DNA of 64,000 nt from Phlyctochytrium arcticum (GCA_025602905.1 JAHLKI010000015.1:186001-250000), one strand, 5' to 3'. Counted from the first letter of the stretch, positions 1 to 12,115 are shown. Numbers and translations: made by a program. Notes: generated by a model from the letters alone, not told the origin.

Positions 1-217
1 AGTGAGCCTTTACAAAAATAAACCAAGACCAATAATCAGAAATCCAATACCACCAGCTGGTTTCTCCGAAAGAACCCTAATTCCACGACAACGTGGCCCA
101 CTAGGGGGATTGATTGCGGTGACGGCTTGCGCTGTCACGGCTGCTGAATTGGCCAAAGCCTGTGCTGGGAGTGGGGGCGGCGCTAGAGGGATGGGGACGA
201 TGCCGGTCGGAGGAAGG

Positions 218-660
218 TTAGTTGCCAACGTCGACCTCTGCATGAAATTGGGCAGGGACTGATTTTGTGATAATATAAGCAGTCATCGGCAGGGTTCCTT
301 TCAAAATTCCATTTCGCGGTAGCTGTTTCGTCCCAAATTGCAAATTGCGGTTGGCGGCAATGAAGATTTCATCATGTCGGACAGGTTGGGCCCACTGCCT
401 TTCGCTTGGATCGACAGATGCGATGAGTATTTGGCGCCCGCTTGATCGTATAGGAAACCGAGATGGTGGGGGTGGTGTGTATTGCATTCGATGTATTGCA
501 TAAGCGTAGTGTTGGACAAAAACCCGCTGCCAGATAGCTTGGTCTTGACAGATGATGTGCCAATCTCTGCACACCTTTGTCATCCGAATGAAAGAGCCAT
601 AACTTGTGACAGCAGGAAGGAGGATGTGCAGCCAGCATCAATTCGGGTGGTAAATGTTGG
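218..660 (-). pseudogene. F-box protein remnant, frameshifted
   Basis: Reading on the minus strand, an F-box start (LPPELM at about 640-660) and the F-box continuation (FIRMTKVCRDW then AIWQRVF, about 515-590) lie in different frames, with the switch near 625-635. The downstream part runs openly to a stop at 218. F-box proteins recruit substrates to SCF ubiquitin ligases through SKP1. The frame change could be a real indel or an unrecognised tiny intron. The rest of the 121-aa open part has no domain that I recognise. Codon use resembles the host. Confidence 0.45.
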
Positions 661-663
661 ATC

Positions 664-1596
664 GTGAACTGTCGAGGGGGCGTAATTGAGTGTGTTGTTG
701 AGTGTGTGTTGTGGATTGAGTGTGTTGTTGAGTCTTCTGAGTGTGTTGAGTTTGTTGCCGTATCATTCCATTTGTGCGCGGATTGTTTGAAACCATGGAG
801 TGTTTTGAGAGCTTGCAGACATTTGTCTTTGGGGATGTCGATCCTTTCGGGGGTTTCAGATAGAGCAGCTCTTTCCTCCAGGCTTGGAGTTGAGGGGAAC
901 CCTCGCTGGTTTCTTTGGTAAATTACTTGCTTTACAATCTTTCATTTCACAAGGTTGGTATTGGGTTTCTATTTAGGCTGTTCTGGTTTCTGTTATTGTC
1001 ACAGTGCGCAGTATTCTTGACAAGAATACTGCGCACTGTGACATAATTACGCAGTCAATGTCGGCGCCAGCATGTTTCTTGTTGGCAATAGACGATGTCG
1101 TTGACGATGAGCTTGGTTGCATCAGTGGTGAAAAGCAGTTTGTAAACTGCGGGAATTCAAATAAGCTCTTGAGGACGCAGTAGTATCACGGCATCCCAAT
1201 GCTTCCAAATGATTGATGGCAATGCAGGACGATAATAACATAGTTCTTCTTCCTGTATCTGATTAGCCGTTGCCGTAGCCAAAGGTCTGCATCGAAGTCT
1301 TGACTTCCGCCGCATCCCGACAAGCTAAAAACGGCCCATACTATCATTCAAACTAAAGATTTGTCAGACGTAAGTCACCTTGATCCAATTGTTCACAATC
1401 TCATGCAAGCCTCGGTCAAAGATGATTATTACGGGAGGATTGCGGAGATTCGAGATCAAGATCTGTCGAGATCTGCTCGAAAGTCGAAAGAGTTTGGCAG
1501 TGATGAGTTGGAGGGGGTGGCAGGCGGTTAGGAATGGTGATGATGTGGATGTAGGGGAGGTGTTGGGAGGATTGAATGATTGAGTGAGTGAGTGTT
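664..1596. other. Intergenic, no gene seen
   Basis: About 930 bp without a convincing gene. It contains a GT-rich simple stretch (about 685-760, repeats of GAGTGTGTTG) and the 47-bp palindrome at 997-1043. The short ORFs here have no recognisable protein features. Confidence 0.5.
997..1043. repeat. 47-bp palindrome, copy A
   Basis: Two perfect 23-bp arms (997-1019 and 1021-1043) around a single A. A second copy at 18,077-18,123 differs by one base in each arm, and the two changes compensate each other so pairing is kept. The core reads CACAGTGCGCAG. The function is unknown. Confidence 0.85.
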
Positions 1597-1860
1597 ATTA
1601 GGGGGTTTCAAAATCAGAATTGAGGCTCAAGTCTTGAACGTTACACCGGTTTGAATCCAGGTGTCACAGGCCCCTCCATTTGGTGTAGCTTTAGTTTACT
1701 AGTAAAATCGCCAGAGTTGAGCTGCGCAGCACAACTTGAAAAAAGGGCCGCCAGGCACGCATTTTGCTCCCTGTCGCGCGTTTTACACCCATTTCGCGAC
1801 ATCATCTCTCATCCATCTCCATCTCAAAATCCACACACTTTCCTCTCAAACAACACCAAA

Positions 1861-3155
1861 ATGCCCCGCAAAAGCAAGCGACAGCAGACGATAGAACAAA
1901 TCGAAGATCTCGCTCTCGCCAATGTCTTAGCCGAAGCACTTACGATCGAGCCAGAAAGCGACGACTCGCTTTCGAGCGACGAAGATGGCAACTCCAGTGG
2001 CGAGGATAGTCTGGGGTTGGATGATGACAACTGCCAGCCAATGGACGTCATCCCCGCTGTGCTCGGCGCCCTTCAAAATGCCCGGTACTTGTATGAGCGG
2101 CCGCGAGTTCCAAAGCAATCGTTCCTACCGCTACTGGACCAGCTGGATGCCGGCCGGTTCCAAAACGAAATCCGATGTTCGCGTGAGACGTTTCATGTGT
2201 TGGCCGACATGCTTAGGACCAATCCTGTATTCTATGCAGACGGCCCGACGAAGCAGGCGCCCGTGGAGCTCCAACTGATGGTGGCCTTGTCGCGCTTTGC
2301 TCAAAGCGGAAACGGCGCTCGTATCGCGAGGCTGTCCAGGATGTGGGGGGTCTCGGAAGGGTCCATCTGGAATTACACCAGAAGAGTAATCACCGCGCTT
2401 CTGGGGCTTGCACCCCAGTGGTTGCGGTGGCCCACTCCCGAAGAAAAAGCCCGTTGCAAAGCCTCGATTAGACGGAAGTCAGGATTTCCTGACTGCATTG
2501 GGTTCGTAGACTTCCCGGAACCCTTATTCCGCTTTACGAGAAACCCATCCGGGACGGCGAGGCTTATTATACTCGAAAGTCGAGGTATTCACTTTCCCTG
2601 ATGGTCGTATGTGATGATCAGAAGACAATTACCAGCATCTTTACCGGATGTCCTGGATCATATCACGACAGCCGAGTGTTTAAGAGCTCGGAATTGTACA
2701 CCAACCAAGCCCGGCACTTCTCGGGGGAGGAGTACATTGTCGGTGATTCGGCTTACCAGTGCACCCCCACCGTCATCGCATCCTACAAAAAGCCTGCTGC
2801 CAACCTAGCAGAAAACAAGGCCTTCAATTACGCGGTTGCGAAGCTGCGGGTCGTCAACGAGAATTGTATTGGCCTGCTGAAAGGGAAGTTCCAGAGCTTG
2901 AAAGAGCTCCGTGTCATGCTCTGGGATGCAGACAGCTGTGCCCTCGCGGAAGGTTGGATTTCCGCGTGCTGTGTCCTTCACAACATTCTGTTGCAGGTAG
3001 ATGAGACCTACGACAACGACGAATTCGCTGCCCAAGAAGACGCAGATCAGGCAGGGGATGGCGGGGTGGACGACGACGAGAGCGATGGCTGGAATAAGCG
3101 CGAGCTCGTGAAGCAGGATGTAGCGATGTGGGAATTGGCCAGACGACAACGATAG
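1861..3155 (+). pseudogene. PIF/Harbinger DDE transposase, frameshifted
   Basis: DDE endonuclease of the HARBI1-like family (DDE_Tnp_4), which cuts and joins the transposon ends. The start at 1861 has a good context (CCAAAATGCC). An acidic N-terminal region precedes a helical DNA-binding-like part (about residues 100-190). The first catalytic Asp is in GFVD near 2510. The frame then breaks (about 2512-2545), and the rest of the catalytic domain continues in another frame from before 2601: the second Asp in GSYHDSRVF and the Glu in VVNENCIGLLKGKF. The break equals a gain of 2 bases (mod 3) right after the first Asp. The gene is therefore inactive unless corrected. Confidence 0.8.
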
Positions 3156-3289
3156 ATATATATTTGGAGATTTATAGTCAATATGAAGATATGTGTTATG
3201 TTATTGAATAATCAGATGAAGCACTCTCCACTAATCAACTCCCTTATATTAGAGCTTGTCTTTGAATGCAGCAGTGATACAACATACCT

Positions 3290-4583
3290 TCAGTTAAAGC
3301 CCCGAGCACGCATTTCCATCAGCTTGAGCTCCGCTTGAACCTTGGCTGCTTCCGCCTCGAGCTTTCGAATCGCGAGCTCTTCCTTCCTCAGATTTTCTGC
3401 GGCGGCCGCTTCCCTATCCTCTCTCGCCGCAAGCCGCTCCTCCATCCTCTGCTTCAAGGCCAATTCGGCTTCGGCAAGGGTCGTCGTCCGCTCCTCCAGG
3501 CGCTGCTCCCGATCCGCACGCTCTCGCTCCCGGTCCGACCGCTCTCGAGACAACTTCAGCCGCTCCTCGGCTAATTGGTTGCGGCGATCCTCTCTTTTTT
3601 CGATGGCTTCATTGCGCTCGTCACAAGCGCGGTTGACCAAGTCTGCAATGCCCTGTCGAATTGGAGGGGATGCCGGGCGTGGGTTTCTTCGGCTGGGTCG
3701 CGACCCAGCGGTGCCCCCCGTTGCTGCAGTTGGAGCCACCTCCGCGTTCCTGCCTGCTGGTGGGGACGACCTTCTGGTGGGCGTGGGCGTGGATGGGGAC
3801 GCGCTTCGGTTGCTTGGACGTCGCTGTGGGGACGCGCTCCTTCGCTGCGGACCACGCTGCGGGGATAGGGACGCTGAGTCGCGACGCGTGGATGGGCTGC
3901 GCGTCCCCTCGTCGTCGTTCATGATGGACTGGATGGCCATCCCGGTGCGGCGACGAGGAGCGGGCATGGCGGCGCCGGTTGAGGGGCCCTCTGAGTCGCG
4001 CGACTCGGGGTCATTGGCGTCGTCGGTCCGCCGAGATGGCCTTCTGCCTAACGTGCTGATAAGACCATGAAATCCCTGGGATGAGTCGGTGGTCAACAAA
4101 GGCTTGTGCACCGCGCGGTCCATGAAGATTGGGTCAAGATCTTCGAAGCAAGGACAGATCTTGAGGACTTTCACGAATGGACTCTACCCCCATCTTCGCT
4201 TCGGTCGTTAATAGGCCATTCCCCGTTTGGTCCAGCTCCTTGGTGGCCGCCCGGTACTTGTCTTCAAACTGGGTGACCTTGGATTGCACTTGCTTGGCAT
4301 CGGCCTGGAATCCTTTGGTTCCCAAAAACCCGGCAGCTTCCCCAGCTACAGCAATTTTCGTCTTGCCTGAGCTGCGCGACCGACCACTAGCATCGACTTT
4401 GCCGGCGTTGCGGAACCGGTTGTAGTTGTCATCTTCACCCAACCAGTTCAGAAGATGCTGCTGGGGCACTATGGTCCATTTGAAGTACGAGGTTGATGCC
4501 GCGGCCTCTTGACTTCGCGCAGATGGGTTTCTGTTGCGAGAACTAGTAGCGCGGGAAGACGAAGGATTTCCGTTAGAGGACAT
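3290..4583 (-). pseudogene. Harbinger accessory Myb/SANT-like protein, frameshifted
   Basis: The second Harbinger protein binds the transposon ends and helps import the transposase. Start at 4583. A Myb/SANT-like domain (FKWTIVPQQHLLNWL, about residues 34-120) is followed by a frame change near 4135-4175, where the N-terminal ORF ends after SIRESPQDL while the continuation KVLKICPCFEDLDPIF lies in another frame. The remainder is Ser/Pro/Arg-rich (SPQRRPSNRSASP) and ends in a long Glu/Arg coiled coil (REDRRNQLAEERLKLSRERS), common in fungal members. Convergent with the transposase; 134 bp separate the stops. Confidence 0.6.
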
Positions 4584-4969
4584 GTTGGGTTGATATTTGA
4601 GGTGGTTGTGTAGATGTGTGTATCGATAGTTTGTAGTTGAGGGTAGAGTAGATTTGTGTGCATGGATGTGCCAAGCGCTTTTTATATGATTTTTTGGTCA
4701 CCACCATTTCATTCTTTCATCATTTCGCTCGTGCTCATGCTTCTTGGATCTCTTGGATCTCAGCATTTCATCATTTCATGCCATGGACATCCTGCATGAT
4801 CCTGCATGACAGCCAAACTCAGCCTTCAAGGTTGTTCAAGTTGACAGCCATGACATCGCAGCCAGATTTGCGGATGACATCGCCTGTACTACCAACAATA
4901 TACCCTTATGGGGAAATAGCTAGGGCTCGGAGCTGGTTCGAGTGCCTCAACTTGAGCACGCAACTTGAG

Positions 4970-5008
4970 GGGAGCGTCTCGGGCGAGGTAATATCCGGTT
5001 CCAATCGC
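4970..5008 (+). repeat. MULE terminal inverted repeat, inner left part
   Basis: A 39-bp perfect inverted match to 7424-7462 (GGGAGCGTCTCGGGCGAGGT...). Weaker similarity continues to about 5030 (GGGAGACAAGCC against GGGAGACAACCAAGCC). Confidence 0.8.
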
Positions 5009-5215
5009 CGGGAGACAAGCCGACCTCTCGGTCAGATCTAAACAAACGAAAATTTCAAAGTGCGCGAATTTCAAAGTGCGCGAAGCGACTCCGACACACA
5101 TTGCCAAGATCTCACGATACATCGCAATTGTACAATTCGCCAATAGTCCTGTGCATAGGTAACTTTACAGCAACACATGCCTTTGGTCTGTTATTTAACC
5201 AATTGTTTCAAGAAA

Positions 5216-7279
5216 ATGACCCAGTCCAGTTTACTCCTCAAAGAAGTCCGAGAACGACTTTACCAACCCGCTGCAAAGTTTACACTGACCAAGAAAGAGT
5301 TTGATGAGCAGTGGCAAGTGGCGGATAACATGTGGACTAGACTCAACAAGAAAGCATCAGCCGGCACGAGAAGGTCCGTTAAAGTCACGACAATATACAC
5401 CTGTCGAATGGCAGCGAAACGACAGCCTCATTCTTCGGGACCCCGTGAAGATGATACTGGCTCAATCAAGAGACGAGTAACTTCGACTCACATTCCTATA
5501 GATTGTCCCGTTAGATTGCGCGTTGTGGAGGATACTCAGACCGCCATGGTTTCGGTCGACCTTCAGCCGCAGTATGGAACAAAGCACTTACACCATACAT
5601 TGGAAGACGTCGATCGACGCAAAATATGCGCTGCTGCACAGGAGATCATCAATAGCGAGGCTTTCAAGCCCTACCAGTCCAAGGAAATCGCAGGCGTCTT
5701 ACCTGTAATGGTTGCCAAGGAATTTGACCCACAATATTTCGCGACACTGGGTGTCGATCTTTTGACAGCTAAAACTGTCTGGAATGCCAAAAGAAGAGAC
5801 CCTGAATTCAAAACAAACCCCGAATCGCAAATTCAGGATCCAGATGTAGTTGAGGCAGAACAAGAACTACAAAAGGCTGGATATGTCACCCAGCGCTTTC
5901 TTGTTGCCCCTACTGACGAAATTGGTGCCACTGAAGGATTAGCATTTGGCAGAAAAGAAGAATTGAAGGTACTGCAGGAATGTAGTTATCTTGTGTTGAT
6001 GGATTCCACCCACAAGACGAACCGCTGGGACTGGAGGCTATTTACGTGCATGGTGCGGAATAAAACAGGGTCTTGGGTTCCAGCCGGACAATTTTTTGCT
6101 CAGCGTGAAAACGGCGAGGGTGTGTACTCTGGGCTTAATGCCTTGCGAAATCTTGTTCTCGCTGAAACTGGAAAGAAGTGGATTCCAAACAATGTGATGA
6201 TTGACCAATCTCATATTGAGAACCTTGGCATCCGGAAGGCTTTTCCAGGCATGGCAGCTGGTGAAGAAACACCCCGTATTTATTATTGCAAGGTTTGGCA
6301 TGCTTTTTCCTTGTTTAATGTGGCATTCAGGAAAGAGGCTAACGAGGAGAGAGACTGACGCTCACTATTCCAGGTTCACGTCATGCGTACGTTTATGAAG
6401 CATTTGACCAGTCACCGTGCGACATACGCCAAGATGATGCATGCTCTTAATAAGAGGACCCGCCTCGGTTGCCGTCAATTGGTCGACGAAGCAATCGCCG
6501 GAGCTCCTGCACATATGGCGACATATCTTAAAAGAAACTGGACCAACACGGATCATCTTGAATGTTGGTCGATGGGTGCAAGGCAGCATTCGCCAGTGCT
6601 CCTGCAGATAACGTCGACCAACGCTCTCGAGTCCTACCATAAGCAATTAAAGGATGTTGGCAAGCCAACTGCTACACTTTGTGGGGCGGTCAAAACTATT
6701 GTGAATGTCAACGAGCGCTACGCTAAAAACGCGGCACAGCAAGATTACACGTTCCGCCGTAAGCGCTTGACTCACACTGCCCAGTATCCTGCTCTAGCAA
6801 AGTTACCGCATCCATTACAACGTCTTGTGGTCGATCAGATTATGATGGTCGCCGTTCTCATCGAAAAGGGTAAGCCAGTGCCCCAAATCGACAACCTCGA
6901 CTGCAATTGCATGTTTGCCCGCCAGTATATGCTCCCGTGTGTCCATCTCTTTCACCAAGACATGTGCGCGGAGGAGACCATTTTCACCGACGCCGCGTGG
7001 GAAAGGTTTATTGGAGATTTTGAAGAATCGGGATTTGAGCTTTATTGGGGCCGAGGAACGGCGCCTGTCAGGGAAATTGTGGTGACTCCGGCGCAGGTCA
7101 AGAAGAACCACCGCAAAACCCGCGTAAAGGCAGCTGTGGAGCAACTTCAAAGCTTCCATTTCAAGCTCGAGGACCACCTTGAAGCAAACCCCATTTTTGA
7201 AGCGATGATGGAACGATTCTTAGCTCAATTAGAAGGCTATACTAGTCAGACTACAACCCAAGTTTGGAAATGGCACTAG
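5216..7279 (+). CDS. MULE-family transposase with SWIM zinc finger
   Basis: Mutator-like transposase that catalyses excision and insertion. The likely start is 5216, although an in-frame ATG lies at 5177. The catalytic triad is visible: Asp in LMDSTHKTN (about 6000), Asp in NNVMIDQSHIENLG (about 6200) and Glu in TSTNALESYHK (about 6625). A SWIM zinc finger follows (CNCMFARQYMLPCVHLF, about 6900-6950). An in-frame TGA at 6356-6358 is removed if a 54-bp GT-AG intron (6320-6373) is spliced, which keeps the frame and gives 669 aa. The donor GTGGCA is weak, so a simple nonsense mutation is the alternative. Terminal repeats flank the gene. Confidence 0.8.
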
Positions 7280-7423
7280 AAATAGAAGATAGAAGAGCGA
7301 ATAGATAGTTTAAACTTTTTTGGTTGGCAATATATGTTGTGAACTTGTATTTCGAATTCCTTGGTCTGGACGTTGTTACCGAGCTGTCGGTCCGGAGGTG
7401 GCTTGGTTGTCTCCCCCCGGCGA

Positions 7424-7502
7424 GCGATTGGAACCGGATATTACCTCGCCCGAGACGCTCCCGTAGTAGTTGAGGCCTCAATTCTGATTTTGAAACCCCC
7501 TA
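7424..7502 (-). repeat. MULE right terminal inverted repeat
   Basis: A continuous right repeat. 7424-7462 matches 5008-4970 and 7475-7502 matches 1626-1599, both inverted and perfect. Its continuity shows how the split left repeat was originally arranged. Confidence 0.75.
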
Positions 7503-7815
7503 TTGGGGATTTCTGGCAAGATGGGCCCCAAACCGCCAAGCCACATTTTGCCAAAGTGACGTAGGGTAATAGTAGGCTTATAGGTTGCGCACAAGTTCGT
7601 TCTGAGGGCAAACCTACAAAGAGAATGCTTCGAGCAATCTGGACAGAACTGGAAGCAGATGCGCAAACTCCGACAAATTAAGCCCAATAAGGGTAAATGC
7701 GCGCATTTTACGCTCTCGTTTTACGGAATAGTGAAACGCGTTTTACAGAATAAAAGCGCCCATATTTGATCCACAAAATAAAGATAAGTACAGTATATAC
7801 AAAAAAGCGTAGGTC
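7503..7815. other. Intergenic, no gene seen
   Basis: Short spacer between the MULE right end and the stop of the minus-strand gene. AT-rich runs resemble a 3' flank; I see no coding signal. Confidence 0.4.
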
Positions 7816-9632
7816 CTACTTCCGTCCACGTTTTGGGTTGGGCGTGAATACCGCCGTTGACTGCCGTTGTTTGACCATTCCTCCCTGTATAAGAACAAGG
7901 CGACTGTTGAACGTCGCATCGGGTCCGTCGGCATTCTCAAGGCACTCTGCCAAGCGATGACCCATAGGTTTCACCACCGCCGCGATATAGTGCACAAAGT
8001 GGAGTGCGTTTTTCACGCCGTCGGGCGTGTCCCCACCAATATGGTATATGCTCTTTTTTCGTTGCCCAAAGACGACTGCGGCATTATCAGACTCCAAAGT
8101 CAAGACGTGAGCGTCGACGTTCAGGCCAGTCACCGTGGCATATACTCCAACTTCTTTCAGATTTGCAACTGCTGCAGATGCATCCAAAGCTGATTTGATC
8201 TCATTGCCAACCTCTCCGAGTGTCTTGAGATAGTCTTTGTCTCGTTCTTTGTCCAGCTCAAAAACGGCGAACGCTACTTCAATGTCGCCGCTCTTTAGAA
8301 TTAGGGAAATGTCGGAGTTAAGATGTGCGACATCCTGGTCATCAGCAGCATAGTAGTGTGAACGTTCCAAACTGATTCGCAACGTGGAACTTTGCCCAAC
8401 TTGAATGCGCCGAGCTCCTAATCCACATTCGATAAGTGTTACCCATAGTGCTCTTAGTTGCTGTTCCTCGAGATCATTTGAGCTACCCCATCCCACGAGT
8501 GATGTCACCGCCCGGCACAGCTGTTGGAATGGGACTGGTGTAAAGGGTGGAGATGGATGTCGCCGCATTAAATCCCACCAGCTGAATCTGGTAGGCGCTT
8601 CCTTCTACAGAGTTCTTAATATATTGCTAATCGGCAGAAATTCAGGTCGAAGATCTGCCTCCATGTGTTTCCAAAGCATTGCGTAAGGGTAGGAAGCTTC
8701 AGGGACCTCCGTCAAAGTCTTCAAAACCGCGGTGCCGACAAACAGGAGCATCCTTGCACGTCGCCGGCCACGCTGAAGGGATTGGGGAGACTGGCTAGAC
8801 AAGTCCTCCCAGATGGGTGCGCAAATATTTGCGAGCGACGGGTGCAACTCTTCCATCTTGTAGAGCAGTTCTGTTAGCTCACCGCCGGACAACTCGGTAG
8901 CTACAGATTTCAATCGAATGATTTCGTTTTTGAATTCGGCGTCGCCGGTGGTGGAAAAGGCTTCAGCGTGTGGCCGCTTCAGCCGAGGTGTCCTTGCATC
9001 TACCCCATGTTTGGTACTGCTGGATTCTTCCGATTTCTTCACAGCAACCGCCACTGTCTTTATATTTGAGCCTTTGGTTTTGCTAGATGCTTCCGATTTC
9101 TTCATGGCGACCGCCGCCAACTTCTTACTTGAGACTTTTACTCGTCCTAAAAACGCCGCAGAGTCCTCACGGTATGACGACTAGATGAAATGACCCACGT
9201 TAAAGCACAAATCCTTCCAAGTATTCATTCAAGTTCACACTCACCACACGATCACCGACTTCCTGTGCCGCGGCCAATCGACCAGCCCGATCGTTGGCCT
9301 GATACTCTCTCGCTAATAGCCCCAGAGACATCCACTCGTTGAGCTTAGTCAAGTATGAAGGGGCCCTATCATATTCTTTTCGTACTACTTGATTTATTTT
9401 GTCTCGAATGGGCTTAGGTCCGCATTTGTATTGCTCAAAGAGTATTTTGATGGCACGGGTGACAGTTTTCGAGCTAGATCCTGGATAGGCAACCTTTTCT
9501 CGGCAGAGATGGGCAATAAAGTTGACAAAGCTGATGGTTTTGAGGTTAGCCACATTCTGCTCCATGTAGTCATCGAAGTCATTTTGCAGGTAATCGACAA
9601 GACTCTGGAATATTAAGTAGTCAGCAACGTTC
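7816..9632 (-). pseudogene. Unrecognised two-or-more-exon gene with an in-frame TAG
   Basis: A long coding stretch runs on the minus strand. An exon from about 9632 (after a CAG acceptor) to 9245 is followed by a 64-bp intron (9181-9244, GTGAGT...TAG), which joins in frame to an exon running from 9180 to 7816. The second exon is open except for one TAG at about 8606-8608; the same frame continues on both sides. Features: a Lys/Ser-rich linker (KKSEASSKTKGSN), a helical middle (YKMEELHPSLANICAPIWEDL) and a mixed alpha/beta end finishing in PNPKRGRK. A possible first exon starts near 10,311 with acidic sequence (GFTEEVIDIDERSDC) before a GTAAGT donor. I recognise no family. Confidence 0.45.
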
Positions 9633-9639
9633 TGTACTT

Positions 9640-11140
9640 CTCAGTTAAGTGGGAGCGGATGGAAACCACAATCGTGAAGGCCCCGACTGCCGTTGACATG
9701 CAATCACTCAGACGGAGCGAGGGGGCGTTTACAATGTAGGTTTTACAATGCAGGTACGTGTCCACCCGATCCGCTTGGTTTCCTGGCCATCACCGCATTC
9801 GCAGTATCTTCTCTGTGGCCGGCAGCAAACTGATGAATCTTACGAAAAGACGTGCCGATGAGTTGTGCATCAATAGCTTCCGGCTCGCGTTGGCAGTCAC
9901 ATACGAGCCTTCAGCATACTAATAGTAGCTCTGGCAGCCTTCTGTGATGAAGATCATATAGTAGGCTTTCCCACAGTACCGATACGCTCCACCCTAACAG
10001 AGGCGAATGTCGCTAATAGGGCACATTTTTCATGCAACTTTCGAGAGGGATTCCATACGAGGAGACAATATCGGACTCGATAGAACCTCCAAGAAGGTTT
10101 CCGCAGACGGAAGAGAATGTCGTACTCCAATTAGCGTTTTTCATGCATCCTCCGGGAAGGTATGCGATGGCGGGGCCGCTCGAACTTGACTGAACAAAAA
10201 GACACGCCTTTTCAAACTTACCACGCAATCGCTGCGTTCGTCGATATCAATAACCTCCTCAGTAAATCCGTCCTTTTTGTCGCCATGGTTGTCACTGTCA
10301 GCGTGAGACATGGCACGAAAGGGGGACGGTGCGAAAAGTCCGTTGACCTACGACGCGTTTTGCCCAGAATCATGATTTTTGCCAGATTACGGTGTGGCTT
10401 GGCAAATTTGGCAGCTGGGTGGAATCCAGGACCGGTGGATACCTTTCTGCACAATCAACCAGAACATCTGGATGATGAGGCATATGAAGAAGATCAGAGC
10501 GATGTAGGTGTTAATGTGTTGTATTGTCGTTAGCATTTACTCAGATGCATGGCCAGTATACACAGACGCAACGTTGGACACCGCCCCCCCAAACTTCCAG
10601 CAGGTCAAGCGTGGGTCGAAAGCAGGCAAGCACTTTCTCATCGCTCCACCAATCATGAGGCTCATATTTGTTTCTAGCGCACAGTTCAAGATCCATTTCC
10701 AGATGAGGAGTTCTCCCAGCCTCAGCTACAATTTACTGAAAACTTCTCTTTTTCAGAGATGACTGAACCCCCGTCCCGAGCACCCATGTCTCGCCAACCT
10801 CCAAACCAGAGTCCAACTACTCGAAAATACACTTTGGCGACTGCGGGCAAGCGCTGGCGAGAGGCTCGATGCCCCGCTCCCCCCGCTTAGGCTTTGCTCC
10901 AGGGATCTCCTCGGAAAATGCTCAACAATCCATTTAGCGCCCGCTACGGGACTTTGAGATTCTCTACTGGTATGGACCACATTCATGTCGCCACAGGAAG
11001 CCAAGTTACTTTGTTGGATTGTGCATTCTTTAGACAGTTCCTTCCCGTTTCCATTTCGACGGGTTTCCGGCTGCTAGGCAAAGCTCTTGTAATGCGTGAT
11101 ATCCTCATTGTACAAGCTTCCTTTGGCTCTGCAGGCAACA
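9640..11140. other. Mostly non-coding, possible upstream exon
   Basis: Apart from the possible first exon of the minus-strand gene (about 10,221-10,311), I see no supported gene. The sequence around 10,010-10,160 contains two similar short motifs around GCATGAAAAA on the minus strand that look like a small local duplication. Confidence 0.3.
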
Positions 11141-11152
11141 CATGATTCTCAT

Positions 11153-11370
11153 GATTCTTTGGTCGGAAGTTGCGTCCTCGTCCGCTATGTCCGCCGTCCA
11201 TGCCCATTTCTTGTCCATCGTCCTTCTTTCGTCTTTTTGTCAACTCACATACAAGGATATTGGGTTGTTCGTTCCTTGCATGTTTGAGCCAATAGGAACA
11301 ACAGCCCTCATTTGCATTTACAACCATCCGCGAGGGGGTGGAATTGGTCTTTTGCGGGAACGCATTAACA
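11153..11370 (-). repeat. Degenerate dispersed repeat, copy 1
   Basis: On the minus strand this matches 13,062-13,240 on the plus strand. Shared blocks include CCCTCGCGGATGGTTG and ATGGACGGCGGAC followed by AGAGGACGCAACTT or close variants. The copies are diverged and face each other around the gene at 12,116, so they may be ends of an old element or part of a dispersed family. Confidence 0.6.
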
Positions 11371-12063
11371 ATGGGCCTGTTACTTTCGGGGTGCACCGTC
11401 CAGCCCGTCCAACGCTCATCACCGGGAATCTAAATTATGTAGAGCCAATAACGGAAAGCATGAACTTGCTCTTCATTCCGATCAAGTCCATCATCGATAT
11501 GTCAGTGGTTCCTACAACACACGTCTGTCACCAAGTGTCATCGTCGCCTTACGCGGCGACATCAATTGGCAACAAAAGACTGGCCTGCATTTTTAAGACG
11601 TGCAGCAGGCAGTGCAACAGGTGGGAAATTTCTTGTGTAGAGTTGTACCGTATGGGTGTATCGGCAGTCTACCAATATCGGAAAAGCTCCATCAATCGTT
11701 TTCCCCTGCTGCCCTGAATGAATTGAATGCGTTAAACTATTAACGTTTAGATCTAGATCTACACAGTGTCACAAGTCACTGATCATTCGTCCGGTTTGTC
11801 CCTGGCCTGGTCACCTGGCGCTTGCGACGTTGTGAATCATACGAATGTGGTAAATATACGCGAATGAACTTCCGATGTGAGCGGCCGAGAAGCTTCCCAA
11901 TTTCGCTGCCACTTTCGCATGCGACCCCTTTAAAAGAAACCACTTCTTTGACAAGAGTTTTTGTTCAATTGGTAAACCAAGTTATCCGCAGCGGTCGCAA
12001 ACCAGCAAATCTATCAAAACTTCTTTCCGAGTACTCAAAGTCTCAAACACACAACCAGCCCCC

Positions 12064-12075
12064 CCGCCTTTATAA
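12064..12075 (+). promoter_or_regulatory. TATA-like element
   Basis: CTTTATAAGATC lies about 45 bp upstream of the ATG at 12,116, suitably placed for the small lipid-anchored gene. Confidence 0.45.
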
Positions 12076-12115
12076 GATCGCATTCTTCGGAACGCCCCAA
12101 ATCATCACCACCACC

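Larger units (their letters stand above)
1627..4950 (+). mobile_element. PIF/Harbinger-type transposon, decayed
   Basis: Two convergent genes of the standard Harbinger pair lie here: a DDE transposase (1861-3155, plus) and a Myb/SANT-like partner (3290-4583, minus). Both carry frameshifts. The exact ends are inferred from the interruption of the MULE left repeat; I could not find convincing Harbinger terminal repeats or a 3-bp TWA target duplication, so the limits are approximate. Confidence 0.55.
1599..7502 (+). mobile_element. MULE transposon, left end split by a nested Harbinger element
   Basis: A 28-bp sequence at 1599-1626 (TTAGGGGGTTTCAAAATCAG...) is repeated perfectly inverted at 7475-7502. 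Further in, 4970-5008 is a perfect 39-bp inverted match to 7424-7462. The right repeat is continuous (about 7424-7502), while on the left its two parts are about 3.3 kb apart with Harbinger genes between them. I infer a Mutator-like element with long terminal repeats whose left repeat received the Harbinger insertion. The transposase at 5216-7279 fits this. No target duplication was identified outside the ends. Confidence 0.7.

Noticed and set aside
1640..1672. B-box-like GGTTTGAATCC suggesting a SINE or tRNA
   Set aside because: No A-box or cloverleaf at the right distance, so probably chance.
3342..4070. 242-aa plus-strand ORF rich in Ser/Arg
   Set aside because: Antisense of the coiled-coil end of the Harbinger partner gene.
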